The position numbers were made by a program, and so were the translations under genes. Positions 1-15,446 of a stretch of 61,000 nt of DNA are shown piece after piece. The stretch is from the NCBI GenBank assembly GCA_016946835.1, contig JACVTC010000085.1, positions 664,001-725,000 of the forward strand, read 5' to 3'. The DNA is from Neocallimastix lanati (nom. inval.) (Eukaryota; Neocallimastigomycota; Neocallimastigomycetes; Neocallimastigales; Neocallimastigaceae). How positions within the stretch are numbered: position 1 is the stretch's first letter; each line of letters opens with the position of its first letter. The notes under the pieces are model-generated. The model saw nothing but the letters and a program-made list of their open reading frames with translations. It ran no database searches and was not told the DNA's origin.

Positions 1-1
1 C

Positions 2-3000
2 AAGAGTGTAATTTATAATATTCCCAACATATATAAATATGTAAATGAGAGCGTTAATATCGAAAGAATTAAAGAAGGTTTTAAGAAAGTATTTGAAAAT
101 CAAGAAATATTTAGAACGAGGTATGGGGAAAAAGAAATAAATGGCAAAACCGAAATCTATGGATTTATAGATAAGGAATGTTCATTAGAATTTGAAGAAT
201 ATACCTACGATAATATTGAAACGTTTGTAAGACCATTTGATTTATCGAAAGCCCCATTAATTAGAGTAGGATTTGTTGGAAAGGAATTACTCTTAGTGGA
301 TATCCATCATATTATCTCAGATGGGGTATCCTTCAAAATTATTCAAGATGAATTAAATAGTTATTACCGTGAGGGAAAATTACGACCATTAGACATTCAA
401 TTTAGTGATTATGCTATCGATTTAAGTGAGAGAATGAACAATGGCTATTTCCAAAAACAAATTGAATTTTATAAAGAGATCTTTTCCAAAGAATATGAAA
501 TATTAAATATCCCCAAAAAAGAGAGATATACTACAACTACTGCTACTGCTGATGCTGCTGCTACTACTAAGGAAGATGTTAAACATAACAATTCAAATAT
601 CTGTAAGCAACCTATCGATATCTTCACAAGTCAATTAATTAATGACTATCTTAAAAGAAATAATGTGAGTAAGACGGCATTCTTTATCAGTATATATGGT
701 TATGTATTATCCAAGTATAGTGGTCAAGACGTTGTATATACTTCTGTCATTAGTGCCAATAGAAATAATCATTATATTGAAAATATGGCAGGTATGTTCG
801 TTAGTACCCTTCCACTCCTATTAGATTATAATATGAATCAAAATGAAAATGAAAATGAAAATGAAAATGAAAATAAAAGTATCGCCTTCGATGATATAAT
901 TAAAGATAATATGAAATTATTGGTTGATATCTACAATAATCAGAATATTTCGTTCTCTGAATTGACCAAGCTATTGAAATTGAAAAAATTGAATAATTGC
1001 TTTGTATTTCAACCCAAATCAATTTCTGAAGATGGTAGCCGTAACGGTAGTAAATGCACCATTAGATTGATTAATGATACCGACAGTGATCTATCTTCAA
1101 TATACCGATATAAAAAGGAACTAGATAAAAAAATTGGAACAAAATTTGATGTGACTTTTAATGTTATAGAGAATGAAGACGGCTACGCCATCTTAGTGAA
1201 TTATAATGAAGATGTCTATGACGTTGGAATGATGAAAGGCATCATTGACAGTTTCGTGGAAGTAATCAGGAATGTAACCAATAATTTTGAAAGCCGTAGT
1301 CGTACTCAATATATTGAATACTTACCAGAAAAGGAAAAAGAAAAAATCATTGGTGGTTTTAATGCCAATAGAGATACCACGGAATGTAATAATAAATTCT
1401 ACTTTGAAGAAATTAGTAACATGGCTAAACAATATCCCGAAAGATATGCGATTACATTTAATACCGAAAAAATTACTTATAAAGCATTAGACGAAATGAG
1501 TAATTCAATAGCTCACTATTTACGGGAACAAGGTATTGGAAGAAATGATATTATTCCAATAATAAGTGATCGTTCACCCTATTACATCATCAGTGTCCTT
1601 GGTATATCCAAGGCAGGAGGGGCGTATTTACCCATTGATATTAAATTTCCAATTGATCGTATAAAGTATATATTAGAGGAAGTCGAGCCGAAGATGATTC
1701 TTTTCAATAATGCCCAAAAAATTATTGAAAACTTCCATAATAAATATGTGACGTATAATATAAGGAATCATAACTACTCAGAAAATATAGGTCTCCTTCA
1801 AAATATAAATGACCAGGACGATTTATGCTATGTTCTCTTTACATCGGGTACCACCGGTAAACCGAAGGGAACACTAATTACTCACTTCAATATCTATAAC
1901 TATGTCAGGCCATTCAGCGATTCCAACCGTATGAACATATATAATATTTTGAATACTAATCATATTAGAAAAGTATTAGCGATCAGTAACTTTGCATTTG
2001 ATATCAGTCAAACCGAAATAACAGCAAGTTTGGTCAATGGATGGAATGTAATCCTAATGGATAATCATATTGATGACGATGTGGATCTCTTTGTCCAGAA
2101 ATTGAGCATAAATGACATCGAAATGATTAAAACCACCCCGACCCGATTTAAATTATTTTTAGAAAATAAAAATTTCAAAAATTACTTAAGCAACATTAAG
2201 GTTTTAATTTTTGGAGGTGAAGAATTTACGATCGACCTCTACCACGAAATTAGAAAATACTCTAAATGTAAAGTCTATAATGGTTATGGACCCACAGAAT
2301 GTACTGTCGCCTGTACATTTACGGAGGTAGTCAGTCATGGAAAGGAAAAGAATAATATTAATAAAATAAAAATAACCATTGGAGAGCCTATTACCAATTG
2401 TCCCATCTATATTCTAGATAAATATTTGAAACCGGTACCTGTAGGAGTCGAAGGAGAAATTTACATAGGAGGATATGGTGTTGGTAAAGGTTATTTAAAT
2501 CGTGAAGAATTAACCAAGGAAAAATTCGTGGATAATCCCTTTAATTACAGTAATGATCCACATAACCGAATTATCTATAGAAGTGGAGATCTTGGTAAGT
2601 GGACCGACGATGGGGAAGTTGAATATTTAGGAAGAATAGATTTCCAGGTTAAAATTAATGGACAAAGAATAGAATTAGGTGAAATTGAAAACACCATTAA
2701 AGAAATGAAGGGCATTGACCACTGTGTTGTCATTGATGATAAAAAGGAAAATGGCGATCAATATTTGATCTGCTATTATATTATTTCATCCGATGGAAAG
2801 GATGAAAGGGAAGAAAATTTAAATTTAAATGGTTCCATCATTAGAAAATATTTAAATGAAAAGTTACCAAAATATATGATTCCTAATTATTATAAAAGAA
2901 TTAATGAAATTCCATTATCAAGTAGCGGTAAATTAAATAGAAAAGCCCTACCAAAACCAACGAAAGAAGATTTCATTACGGAAAAATATGTTGCTCCAGA

Positions 3001-5002
3001 AACCGAAATTGAAAGAACGATATGTAAGTTTTATGGAAAAATATTTAATATTCCGGAGACGGCCATTGGAAGAAAGAGTGACTTCTACGAATTAGGAGGT
3101 GACAGTTTAATGGTTATTCGTTTCGCTGCGCTGATGGAAAGTGAATTAAATATTAAGTTGCATTTTAAAGATATTATGTCTCATTCCGTTGTTTGTGATT
3201 TAGGTAAATATATTGAAAAGAAATTACAAAAAAAAGATGAGGAGGAAGGTATTAAAGAAAATCGCATGGATTATGCTGCGGATGTTGAAGTTCTTGATGA
3301 TCCTAATAAATTTACTAAGGAGGGTCTTCCTCCTTTCCAATTTCCAGAAAAAGATAAAAATGCCAGCCTCTTCCTTACTGGGGCTACTGGGTTCTTAGGT
3401 ACTTATATACTTGCAACTTACCTTAAAAGGAATCCAAAGGCTAAAGTTTATTGTTTAGTTCGTGCCAAGACGGACGAAAAAGCCTTTGAACGAGTTAAAA
3501 AGAGTGGTCTTGCCTATATGACTTGGAAGGAGGATTGGGAAAAGAATCATAATGTGATCGCCATCCATGGCGATTTATCTCTAGAAAACTTTGGTATCCC
3601 TGAGGATCGATGGAACCGCTTATGTCAAGACATTAAATTAATTATTCATAATGGTGCCATGGTTCATTGGATGTATCCCTATGAAAAGGTAAGAAATGTG
3701 AATGTTTTAAGTACCGTTCAATGTTTAAAAATGGCGACTACTCATCACTTAAAACCATTTTACTTTGTTTCCTCAATAAGTGTCATCAGTAATGAATACT
3801 ACCTTAAAACTGGTGCTCCTGTCATGGAAAGTGATGATTTAGAGGTGAGTCGTACAGGTTTAGATAGTGGCTATGGTCAATCCAAATGGGTCTCGGAAAA
3901 ATTGATTCTTAAGGCCATTGCACGGGGTGTCCCCGCTTGTATTATACGTCCAGGTTTTATTCTTGGTAACAGTAAAAATGGGGTATTGAATACCGATGAC
4001 TTTGTCACCCGAATGATGATTGATTGTATTCAGTTAAAGCAATATCCCAATGTTCCAAATCCTATTAATGCCTGTCCGGTAGATTATGTGGCTGGTGTGA
4101 TTATTCAAATTATCAGTCAAGAAAGATGGCTTCAAAACCATGTCTATCATATCTGTCATCATCCAAGAATATACTATAATGATGTTTTTGAAGAGCTACC
4201 TTTGCATGGTTATGATGTTACAAAAGTGGATTATACTGAATGGAAGAAGTCCCTCATGAATTTAGTTCAAACCTCCAATAATAAAAATGCCCTCTTCCCA
4301 TTATTACCCTTTGTCCTAAACGACTTACCCAACATCACCAAATCCCCAATTTTTAATGATAATAATACTCGTACTGTTATTTCCGGTACGGATGTTCCAA
4401 TGGTGAATGTCAAAGATGTCGTTGGAAAATATCTCGCCTATTTAATAAAAGTTGGATTAATAAACCCACCAAGAAATAAAAATGCCTCAAAACCCATACC
4501 AGAAATAGGGGAAATAATTGTCAAAGAAACTATCGGTCGTAATAATCAATTGAATTTAAATGCTGATGAGCATGAAAGAAAGGAAGTTAAACAATATATT
4601 TATATGGAAAATAATAAAAGCACCTACAATATTATTACTAATAATAATATAAATAATGTATATAGTAAAATTAATATGGAATTGTGTAGTGATAGTAACA
4701 ATAATAATGACCATAGCAAAACTATTAGCCTTAACAATAACAACAACAACAACAATAATACTAATAGTAATAATAATAATAATAGTAGTAGTAGTAGTAG
4801 TAGTAGTAACGTTAATGTTATCAATAATAATAATAACAATAATAAAAGTAATAATAGCATTAACAGTAGTAATAATAAAAATAATAATAATGTTATTAGT
4901 AAAAGACATAATAAATCAACTACTACTCTTAATAATATATTTAAAACCGAAATCAAAAAATTCTTCTCCTCCTTTACAGGTTGTTTCCCTACCCGTCAAT
5001 AA
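2..5002 (+). CDS. NRPS-like one-module synthetase C-A-T-R (5' partial)
   Basis: Multidomain nonribosomal peptide synthetase-type enzyme cut by the left window edge. The frame is open from base 2, so the GTG at 296 is internal, not a start. Condensation domain: HHIISDG at 305-325. Adenylation domain (about 1390-2960): TSGTTGKPKG at 1841-1870, FDIS near 1997, NGYGPTE near 2280, YRSGDLGKW at 2576-2602, KINGQRIELGE near 2650, SGKLNRKALP near 2925. Carrier domain: LGGDS at 3092-3106 with the phosphopantetheine serine. Terminal reductase: Rossmann GATGFLG at 3380-3400 and YGQSK at 3872-3886, so the thioester should be released reductively by NAD(P)H as aldehyde or alcohol. A GAAAAT microsatellite codes an NE repeat near 841-870; codons about 4618-4915 code an Asn/Ser-rich low-complexity tail. 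No introns seen. Domain order resembles bacterial synthetases; transfer is an inference. Substrate unknown, see findings. Confidence 0.93.
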   Translation, partial: KSVIYNIPNIYKYVNESVNIERIKEGFKKVFENQEIFRTRYGEKEINGKTEIYGFIDKECSLEFEEYTYDNIETFVRPFDLSKAPLIRVGFVGKELLLVDIHHIISDGVSFKIIQDELNSYYREGKLRPLDIQFSDYAIDLSERMNNGYFQKQIEFYKEIFSKEYEILNIPKKERYTTTTATADAAATTKEDVKHNNSNICKQPIDIFTSQLINDYLKRNNVSKTAFFISIYGYVLSKYSGQDVVYTSVISANRNNHYIENMAGMFVSTLPLLLDYNMNQNENENENENENKSIAFDDIIKDNMKLLVDIYNNQNISFSELTKLLKLKKLNNCFVFQPKSISEDGSRNGSKCTIRLINDTDSDLSSIYRYKKELDKKIGTKFDVTFNVIENEDGYAILVNYNEDVYDVGMMKGIIDSFVEVIRNVTNNFESRSRTQYIEYLPEKEKEKIIGGFNANRDTTECNNKFYFEEISNMAKQYPERYAITFNTEKITYKALDEMSNSIAHYLREQGIGRNDIIPIISDRSPYYIISVLGISKAGGAYLPIDIKFPIDRIKYILEEVEPKMILFNNAQKIIENFHNKYVTYNIRNHNYSENIGLLQNINDQDDLCYVLFTSGTTGKPKGTLITHFNIYNYVRPFSDSNRMNIYNILNTNHIRKVLAISNFAFDISQTEITASLVNGWNVILMDNHIDDDVDLFVQKLSINDIEMIKTTPTRFKLFLENKNFKNYLSNIKVLIFGGEEFTIDLYHEIRKYSKCKVYNGYGPTECTVACTFTEVVSHGKEKNNINKIKITIGEPITNCPIYILDKYLKPVPVGVEGEIYIGGYGVGKGYLNREELTKEKFVDNPFNYSNDPHNRIIYRSGDLGKWTDDGEVEYLGRIDFQVKINGQRIELGEIENTIKEMKGIDHCVVIDDKKENGDQYLICYYIISSDGKDEREENLNLNGSIIRKYLNEKLPKYMIPNYYKRINEIPLSSSGKLNRKALPKPTKEDFITEKYVAPETEIERTICKFYGKIFNIPETAIGRKSDFYELGGDSLMVIRFAALMESELNIKLHFKDIMSHSVVCDLGKYIEKKLQKKDEEEGIKENRMDYAADVEVLDDPNKFTKEGLPPFQFPEKDKNASLFLTGATGFLGTYILATYLKRNPKAKVYCLVRAKTDEKAFERVKKSGLAYMTWKEDWEKNHNVIAIHGDLSLENFGIPEDRWNRLCQDIKLIIHNGAMVHWMYPYEKVRNVNVLSTVQCLKMATTHHLKPFYFVSSISVISNEYYLKTGAPVMESDDLEVSRTGLDSGYGQSKWVSEKLILKAIARGVPACIIRPGFILGNSKNGVLNTDDFVTRMMIDCIQLKQYPNVPNPINACPVDYVAGVIIQIISQERWLQNHVYHICHHPRIYYNDVFEELPLHGYDVTKVDYTEWKKSLMNLVQTSNNKNALFPLLPFVLNDLPNITKSPIFNDNNTRTVISGTDVPMVNVKDVVGKYLAYLIKVGLINPPRNKNASKPIPEIGEIIVKETIGRNNQLNLNADEHERKEVKQYIYMENNKSTYNIITNNNINNVYSKINMELCSDSNNNNDHSKTISLNNNNNNNNNTNSNNNNNSSSSSSSSNVNVINNNNNNNKSNNSINSSNNKNNNNVISKRHNKSTTTLNNIFKTEIKKFFSSFTGCFPTRQ

Positions 5003-5338
5003 TAATTCAATATACTTTTTTTTTTTTTTTAATAAAAATATTTAAAAACTTGAAAAATAAAATACAAAGAAATAATAATTTAATAAAATAATTTAATAAT
5101 ATATACAAAGAAATAATAATTTAATAAAATAATATATATATAAATATAAAAAGAAGTATAAAATATATATAGTAAAAATTAAAAATAAAAAAATAAAAAA
5201 TAAAAAAAAAATAGAATAAAAATAAAAATTAATATAAAATCATTAAACAAAAAAAAATAATAATAATAAAGTAATAAAATAATAATTTTGTAAAATAAAA
5301 AAAAAAAATAAAAAATAAAAAATAATTATAATAATAAT

Positions 5339-5374
<36 letters not shown>

Positions 5375-5511
5375 TATAATAATAATTATAATAATTATAA
5401 TAATGATGATGATGATGATTAGAATACCTAAATATTTATACATATGAAATAATATATAAAAAAAAAAAAAAATAAAAATAAAATAAAATAAAAATAAAAA
5501 ATTTGAATAAA

Positions 5512-5558
<47 letters not shown>

Positions 5559-6342
5559 ATGAAAACATTGTTTATTAAGCTTGTTCACCACCACCTATTA
5601 AAACAAGAATATAAGAATATTCTAGAAAATAAAATAAAATTCATATCACCAATTTAGTTTTTTTTTTTTTTTTTTCCCTAAAGTGGTAAAAGGAAGCTAA
5701 AACAATTTTTTTTTTTTTTTTTTTTTTATTTATAATTATTAACTTTATATCCATACTACTACTACTAATAATAATAATAATAAACCTGTCATTATTTATT
5801 TTTATTAATTATATATTAAATCATCATAATCATAATCATAATAATAATAAATTATAATATAATATATTTTGTTTATTTAAAGTGTATTTAAATTTTAATT
5901 CTTTATTTTATTTTGAATTTTGAATTTTTCTCACTTTATATTTCACTTTTAATTTTTTTTTTTTTTTTTAATTTTTTATTTATTTAAATACTTATATGTT
6001 TTAATTAGAATTTTTTTTTTTTTTTATTATTATTATTGCCTATAATTTTATTTAATATTTACTGTTATGAAAGTAATTTATTTAAAAAAAAAAAAATAAT
6101 AATATCATCTCCATAAAGATAAATAAATTCTTATTGTTTTATTTTCAATAAATCAATTTTAATAGAGTAATAAAAATTATTTAAATCAAATTTTAACATA
6201 ACAATAAAGATTATTTAAATTTTTTTTTTTTTTTTTTTTTTAATTTCAAAATAAACAATCTAATCTTTAATTTTAATTGTTTATTTTTCATAAATTTGGG
6301 GGTGAGTAAATATTGAAAATTATTAGAATAATAATTATTTTA
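5003..6342. other. AT-rich spacer, no gene seen
   Basis: Intergenic DNA between the convergent NRPS-like and GH9 genes. It holds poly-A/poly-T runs (for example a run of more than 35 A ending near 5555) and AAT/ATT microsatellite at about 5330-5415. Long open frames here are translations of the simple repeat. Confidence 0.7.
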
Positions 6343-10940
<4,598 letters not shown>

Positions 10941-10949
10941 AGTAAATTG

Positions 10950-11110
10950 TGTTTTATTTCCAGTATGTTCCATCCTTGGTTTTAGCCCCCTCCTCTCAAG
11001 AGCAGTGGGAATATTGAGGTAGACACACACTTCCTTTTTATAAAGGCAGAATTGTCCCTACTGGACAACCTTACTGAGTGTTTCAGCATTGATGCTTTGA
11101 CAAAATTTTT
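10950..11110 (+). mobile_element. GC-richer island, possible LINE fragment
   Basis: An abrupt rise in GC inside AT-rich DNA. The frame around 11020-11110 reads RHTLPFYKGRIVPTGQPY, which resembles RHTHLLFKNTRDPTF..AGQP in the LINE remnant near 36,690-36,765; both also share AGACACACAC followed by TCCTTTT. A small hairpin TTGTCC-CTACT-GGACAA lies near 11,050-11,070. Could equally be an unrelated structured element. Confidence 0.3.
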
Positions 11111-12249
11111 TTTAATCTTCTTTAGTTTATTTGTTTAACCTTTTCATTAATTTAATTAATAGTAAATTAATACGCCACATTATAAAAACAAAAAAATGAA
11201 AGACACTAAAATTTATACAAAGCCTCATTGCAAAATACAACATTCTCCTTTTAACTTTATATATATATAATTTAATATAAAGAGAGAAAAAAAAATTTTT
11301 TTTTTTTTCATTTTTTTTTTTTAATATTTTAAATTTTTAAATTTCTAAATAAAAATTAATAAAAAATTTGTTCAATATTAGATAATGACTCATAATTAAC
11401 ATTTTATATCATATTAATATAAATTATTGAGAGATAAAAACTTTAATAAATATTAAAAAAAAAAAATAATTTTTATATACAAACCAAAAATTTATTAATA
11501 TTTAAATATTACTTAAAAAGAAAAGAAAAATCAGAAATAAATTTATAATTGTGGCTTTATAAAGATCAAAAGTCTTTGATGAAATCACACTACAGCATAA
11601 AACTATGAAAAACATTAATATTTATCTTATTATTTCTTATAATAATTTCAATAATTATTTATCATTGAAGAGCTTTTTATTCTATTATTATTACTATCTG
11701 TGTGAAATACTTTATATAACAATTTTAATCATACAACTGTTATAAAATTAATATTTCCTATTCTTAAATTTAAATAATTTTATAACTAGTAATTATTATA
11801 GAAAAGAATAAAAATTTTGAAAGAAATAAATATGTAGTTAAAATAATGAAGTAGTTGTTAAGAACTAGATTGTATTGTAAAATAACTAGGAAGAGTTATT
11901 AATAAACAAAATATTAAATAAAGGTTTTTTAAAAACTAAGAAACTAAAAAAAATTTCATCCAAAATTATTTTTAAACGAAGTTTATCTATCAATAAAAAA
12001 AAAATTAATTTGAAAATGAAGATATATTCTTTATAAAATAAATAAAATTTTTAATCAAGAAACTAATTATTATAATTTTTATTTGACTTATCATTTAATT
12101 TTTATTTGAAATTTTTTATTCCTTTTTTTTTTTTTTTTATTGATGTAATATAAAGCATATTCTTTTAATTTTTCATATCCATTTATTTAAAGGATTAAAA
12201 GTAAAATATAATTGATTGATTATAGAGTAATATATTAATACATTATCTC
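11111..12249. other. AT-rich spacer, no gene seen
   Basis: No open frame or recognised RNA gene. The 12,150-12,250 part could be the LTR belonging to the neighbouring copia remnant, but no second LTR copy is visible to prove it. Confidence 0.4.
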
Positions 12250-13850
12250 TTGGCGCTCCCCCTCAAATCCAACTTTCTATTTAGTAATATGTCGGATTTG
12301 GTCTAATAATTTTTTATTTCTGTATGTAAGGAGTTTCTAAATTTATTCATCAAAGTATTACTTAGATATTTTGTAAACTCTTCAGTGAGATCATCTTCTG
12401 ATTTAATATATTTCAACTTTATCTTATTTTCCTTTATAAGGTCTCTTACTTGGTGATATTTAATATCTATGTGCTATGATCTTGGATTTATTGATTAATT
12501 CTGACAATTGTAAATTGCAACTTTATTATCAACATTGATTATTGCATAATTGATTCTTATGTTTAATTCATTAAAGATATTAATATACCATAAACAATGT
12601 TTGGTTCAATCGCTTATGCTGTAGTATTTGGATTCAGCGGTAGAGGTTGCCACACATTTTTGGAGTTTCGAGTACCAACTAGTGGATGCACTACCAATCA
12701 TAATTAAAAATCCTGAAGTAGATTTTCTCGAGTCTATCTCCCCAGCATAGTCAGCATCCACAAATATCCTTAAGTTTTTGTCCTTTGTGAATTTATTTCC
12801 ATAATTTATTGTATACTTCAGATATTTAAGGATTCTTTGAGACATTAGCCCAATCCTTTAAAGTAGGATTTTTGTTTCTTCTTGCTGCATTTGCTTACTG
12901 CAAAAAAATTATATCTGGTCTGGTGCAAATTGCGAGATATATCAAGGTTGCCTATTGCAGCTTCTGTATAGAGTTTCGATTACAGCTTCTTTTTCGTAAG
13001 ACAAGGTCTTCTATAGGCTTTAGTTTTTTTTTTGTAGGGGAAGAGTTGACTAATTTAAACTTGATTAGTAAAATTTTTAATGTACTGTTTCTGATGCATA
13101 ATGTACCTATCGCCGCGTTTTTCAAATTTTATTTCAAGTATGAAATCGACATCTCCCTTATCTTATATATTAAAATACATTTTAATTTTGTTCCTTCACA
13201 TATATAGTTTCTCTTTCCTAATCTGCGAGTAAATATATCATCGACATACAGAGCTATTATATATTGTACTTCATTTGAATTATTTTCTTTAACGTAAATA
13301 CAGGGTTTACTTGTTAATCTTCAGAAATTCATTTGTATTACGATATTATTTAAAGTTTCATTCCACTCTCGTCCTGCTTGCTTAAGTCCATACAAAGCCT
13401 TGTTTAACTTTAAATCTCCATGATTATACGTAGGATGTCTCTTTGGTACTTCAATGTAAATATCTTCATTCAATTCAGTATTTAAGTATACAGTATTAAT
13501 GTCAATCTGTACTACTATGTAATTTCTCTGAACTGCGATCGCAAAATTATACGCAAGGAATCTAATTTCAAAGTTAGTGAGAAAGTAAAAACTATAATCG
13601 ATTCCATACCTTTGGGTAAAAACCCCTTGCAACTTAATTGGGCCCTTCTTTTTATGATATTTCCGTTAGATACTCTTTTATAGTTGAGTATTCATTTGTG
13701 GGATACGATATTGATACCTTAGAGTAGAGATTAGGCTATTTTAAATAAGTTTTAACTTTCTCATGTTGTAAAGTTTATCATTTACAGCATTTATTCACTC
13801 TTCTTTATCTGGAAGGTTGAAAATATCATCAAAGTCTTTTTTAAAATTAT
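12250..13850 (-). pseudogene. Ty1/copia reverse transcriptase-RNase H remnant
   Basis: Minus-strand decayed copia-type Pol. From right to left: reverse transcriptase pieces at 13,632-13,321 (QIDINTVYLNTELNEDIYIE, then LNKALYGLKQAGREWN), the catalytic YVDD box at about 13,249-13,238, RNase H at 12,845-12,606 (VDADYAGEIDSRKSTSGFLI and TSTAESKYYSISD) and the terminal IDIKYHQVRDLIKENKIKLKY with DLTEEFTKYL near 12,450-12,355. A polypurine tract (GAGGGGGAG on the minus strand) sits at about 12,257-12,267. Several stops and frameshifts break the frame; no gag, protease or integrase is seen. The right end coincides with the start of the DUF3737 array repeat. Confidence 0.9.
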
Positions 13851-15446
13851 CGTAAAATAAAAAATTATTAATAATAGATTAAATTATTTTAATATTTATA
13901 AATTTCAATGTTTATTAGAAAATTAAATTCTATAAAAGATATAAATAATAAAAAATAATAAAATATGATTTGAAAACAATAATATATTAATATAGTACAA
14001 AATAATAATGTTTTATGTATTTATTTTCTCATAATTTAAATAATTTAATTTTTTTTTTGAAAGTAAAAAATATTATCATATTAACAAATATTTTGTATTT
14101 TTATTTATAAAATAATAATATTAAAAGAATTTCTTTATGTTAAAATTTTCATTTTAATTAATATTCATGAATTTTTGTCTTAATATAAATAAAATAAAAA
14201 ATTTAAAATAAAGGTAAAATGAGAAAGTTAACAATATTTATTAATAAAGTATTATTAATTCTATTTAGTAAATCAAAATCTAAATCATCAACGAATTTTC
14301 TTTATACTATTATCATTTTCTTTGTTATATCTCTTTTTTTTTTTTTTTTGTAATAATTAAAATTCTATTTTATTTAAATTTTAATATACTAAGGAAATAA
14401 ATTTGAAAACTTATTTTATTTTTTATATTTAATTATATTTACTAATGAATAATAAAATTAAATATATTTAATAAATTTTTTATAAATTTATTAGATTGTT
14501 AAAATATAATATACATCCTTAAATAATTTAATATTATTATATTAATAAATTAATAAAAAAAAAAAAATTATTATATTAATAAATTAATAAAAAAAAAAAA
14601 AAGTGCAAAATTAAATATTTTTTTAAAAATATTTATATAATTAAATATGATTTTATAATTTTATTAGATTCTTTTAAATTATATGGAATATAATATTGTA
14701 ATTTAATGAAATTTGGATTCTTGACATTTTTAACTCGGATCAACGATGGGTGATAAGGATTATAAGCTGGATTTTCACTAGTAAAATATAATATATATGA
14801 TTATATAATTTAATATTATTATATTAATAAATTAATAAGAAAAGAAAAGAAAAAAAAAAAAGGTGCAAAATTAAATATTTTTTAAAAATATTTACATAAT
14901 TAAGTATGATTTTATAATTTTATAAAATTATTCATAATTTTTTATAAGTTTTTAATAAACAATAAGAGAATTCTATTTTAATTTAAATAATATATAAATA
15001 AAAGTATTTTATTTTCATTTTTATTATAATTTTATTTTATTTTTTTTTTAGTTTATATTCATTATTATTTAATTGTCTAATTAATAAGTTTTCATTTATA
15101 CAACTAGTATTTAAAAAATACAATAATAAAAACATCAAATTACAATTATATAATCATTTAGAAATAAATAAATATAATATAAATATAATACATTTTGTTA
15201 ATAGATTAAACATTTAAAAACTTATGATTTTCTAATTTTAAATATCATATTTTATCTTATTATATATTTTCAATGTTTATTAAATAGCTAATTTAAATTA
15301 TCATTTAACAATATTACTTTTATAAGCCATCATCAATTAATTATATATATTTTTATTTAGATTCATTTATAATAATAATTGAATATGTCTATTAACGGGT
15401 ATAATTTTATTATTCAATGAATCTAATAATATAATTTTCAATAAAA
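13851..15446. repeat. 3' flank of DUF3737 copy 1, inverted copy of 19.4-21.1 kb
   Basis: AT-rich DNA repeated in inverse orientation downstream of copy 2 (19,389-21,110) and in the same orientation near 26,880-27,966. For example CGAATTTTCTTTATACTATTAT near 14,292 has its reverse complement near 20,590-20,615. A unique block with GACATTTTTAACTCGGATCAAC lies near 14,720-14,780. No gene. Confidence 0.7.

Noticed and set aside
296-298. GTG as start of the NRPS-like protein
   Set aside because: The same frame is open back to base 2 and codes the earlier part of the condensation domain, and fungi rarely start at GTG.
4556-5045. Several overlapping hydrophobic frames on both strands
   Set aside because: They are the AAT/AGT microsatellite of the NRPS tail read in other frames.
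5243-5443. 66-residue poly-Ile minus-strand frame
   Set aside because: Pure AAT/TTA microsatellite translation.
12872-13207. 111-residue plus-strand frame
   Set aside because: It lies antisense to the copia reverse transcriptase remnant.
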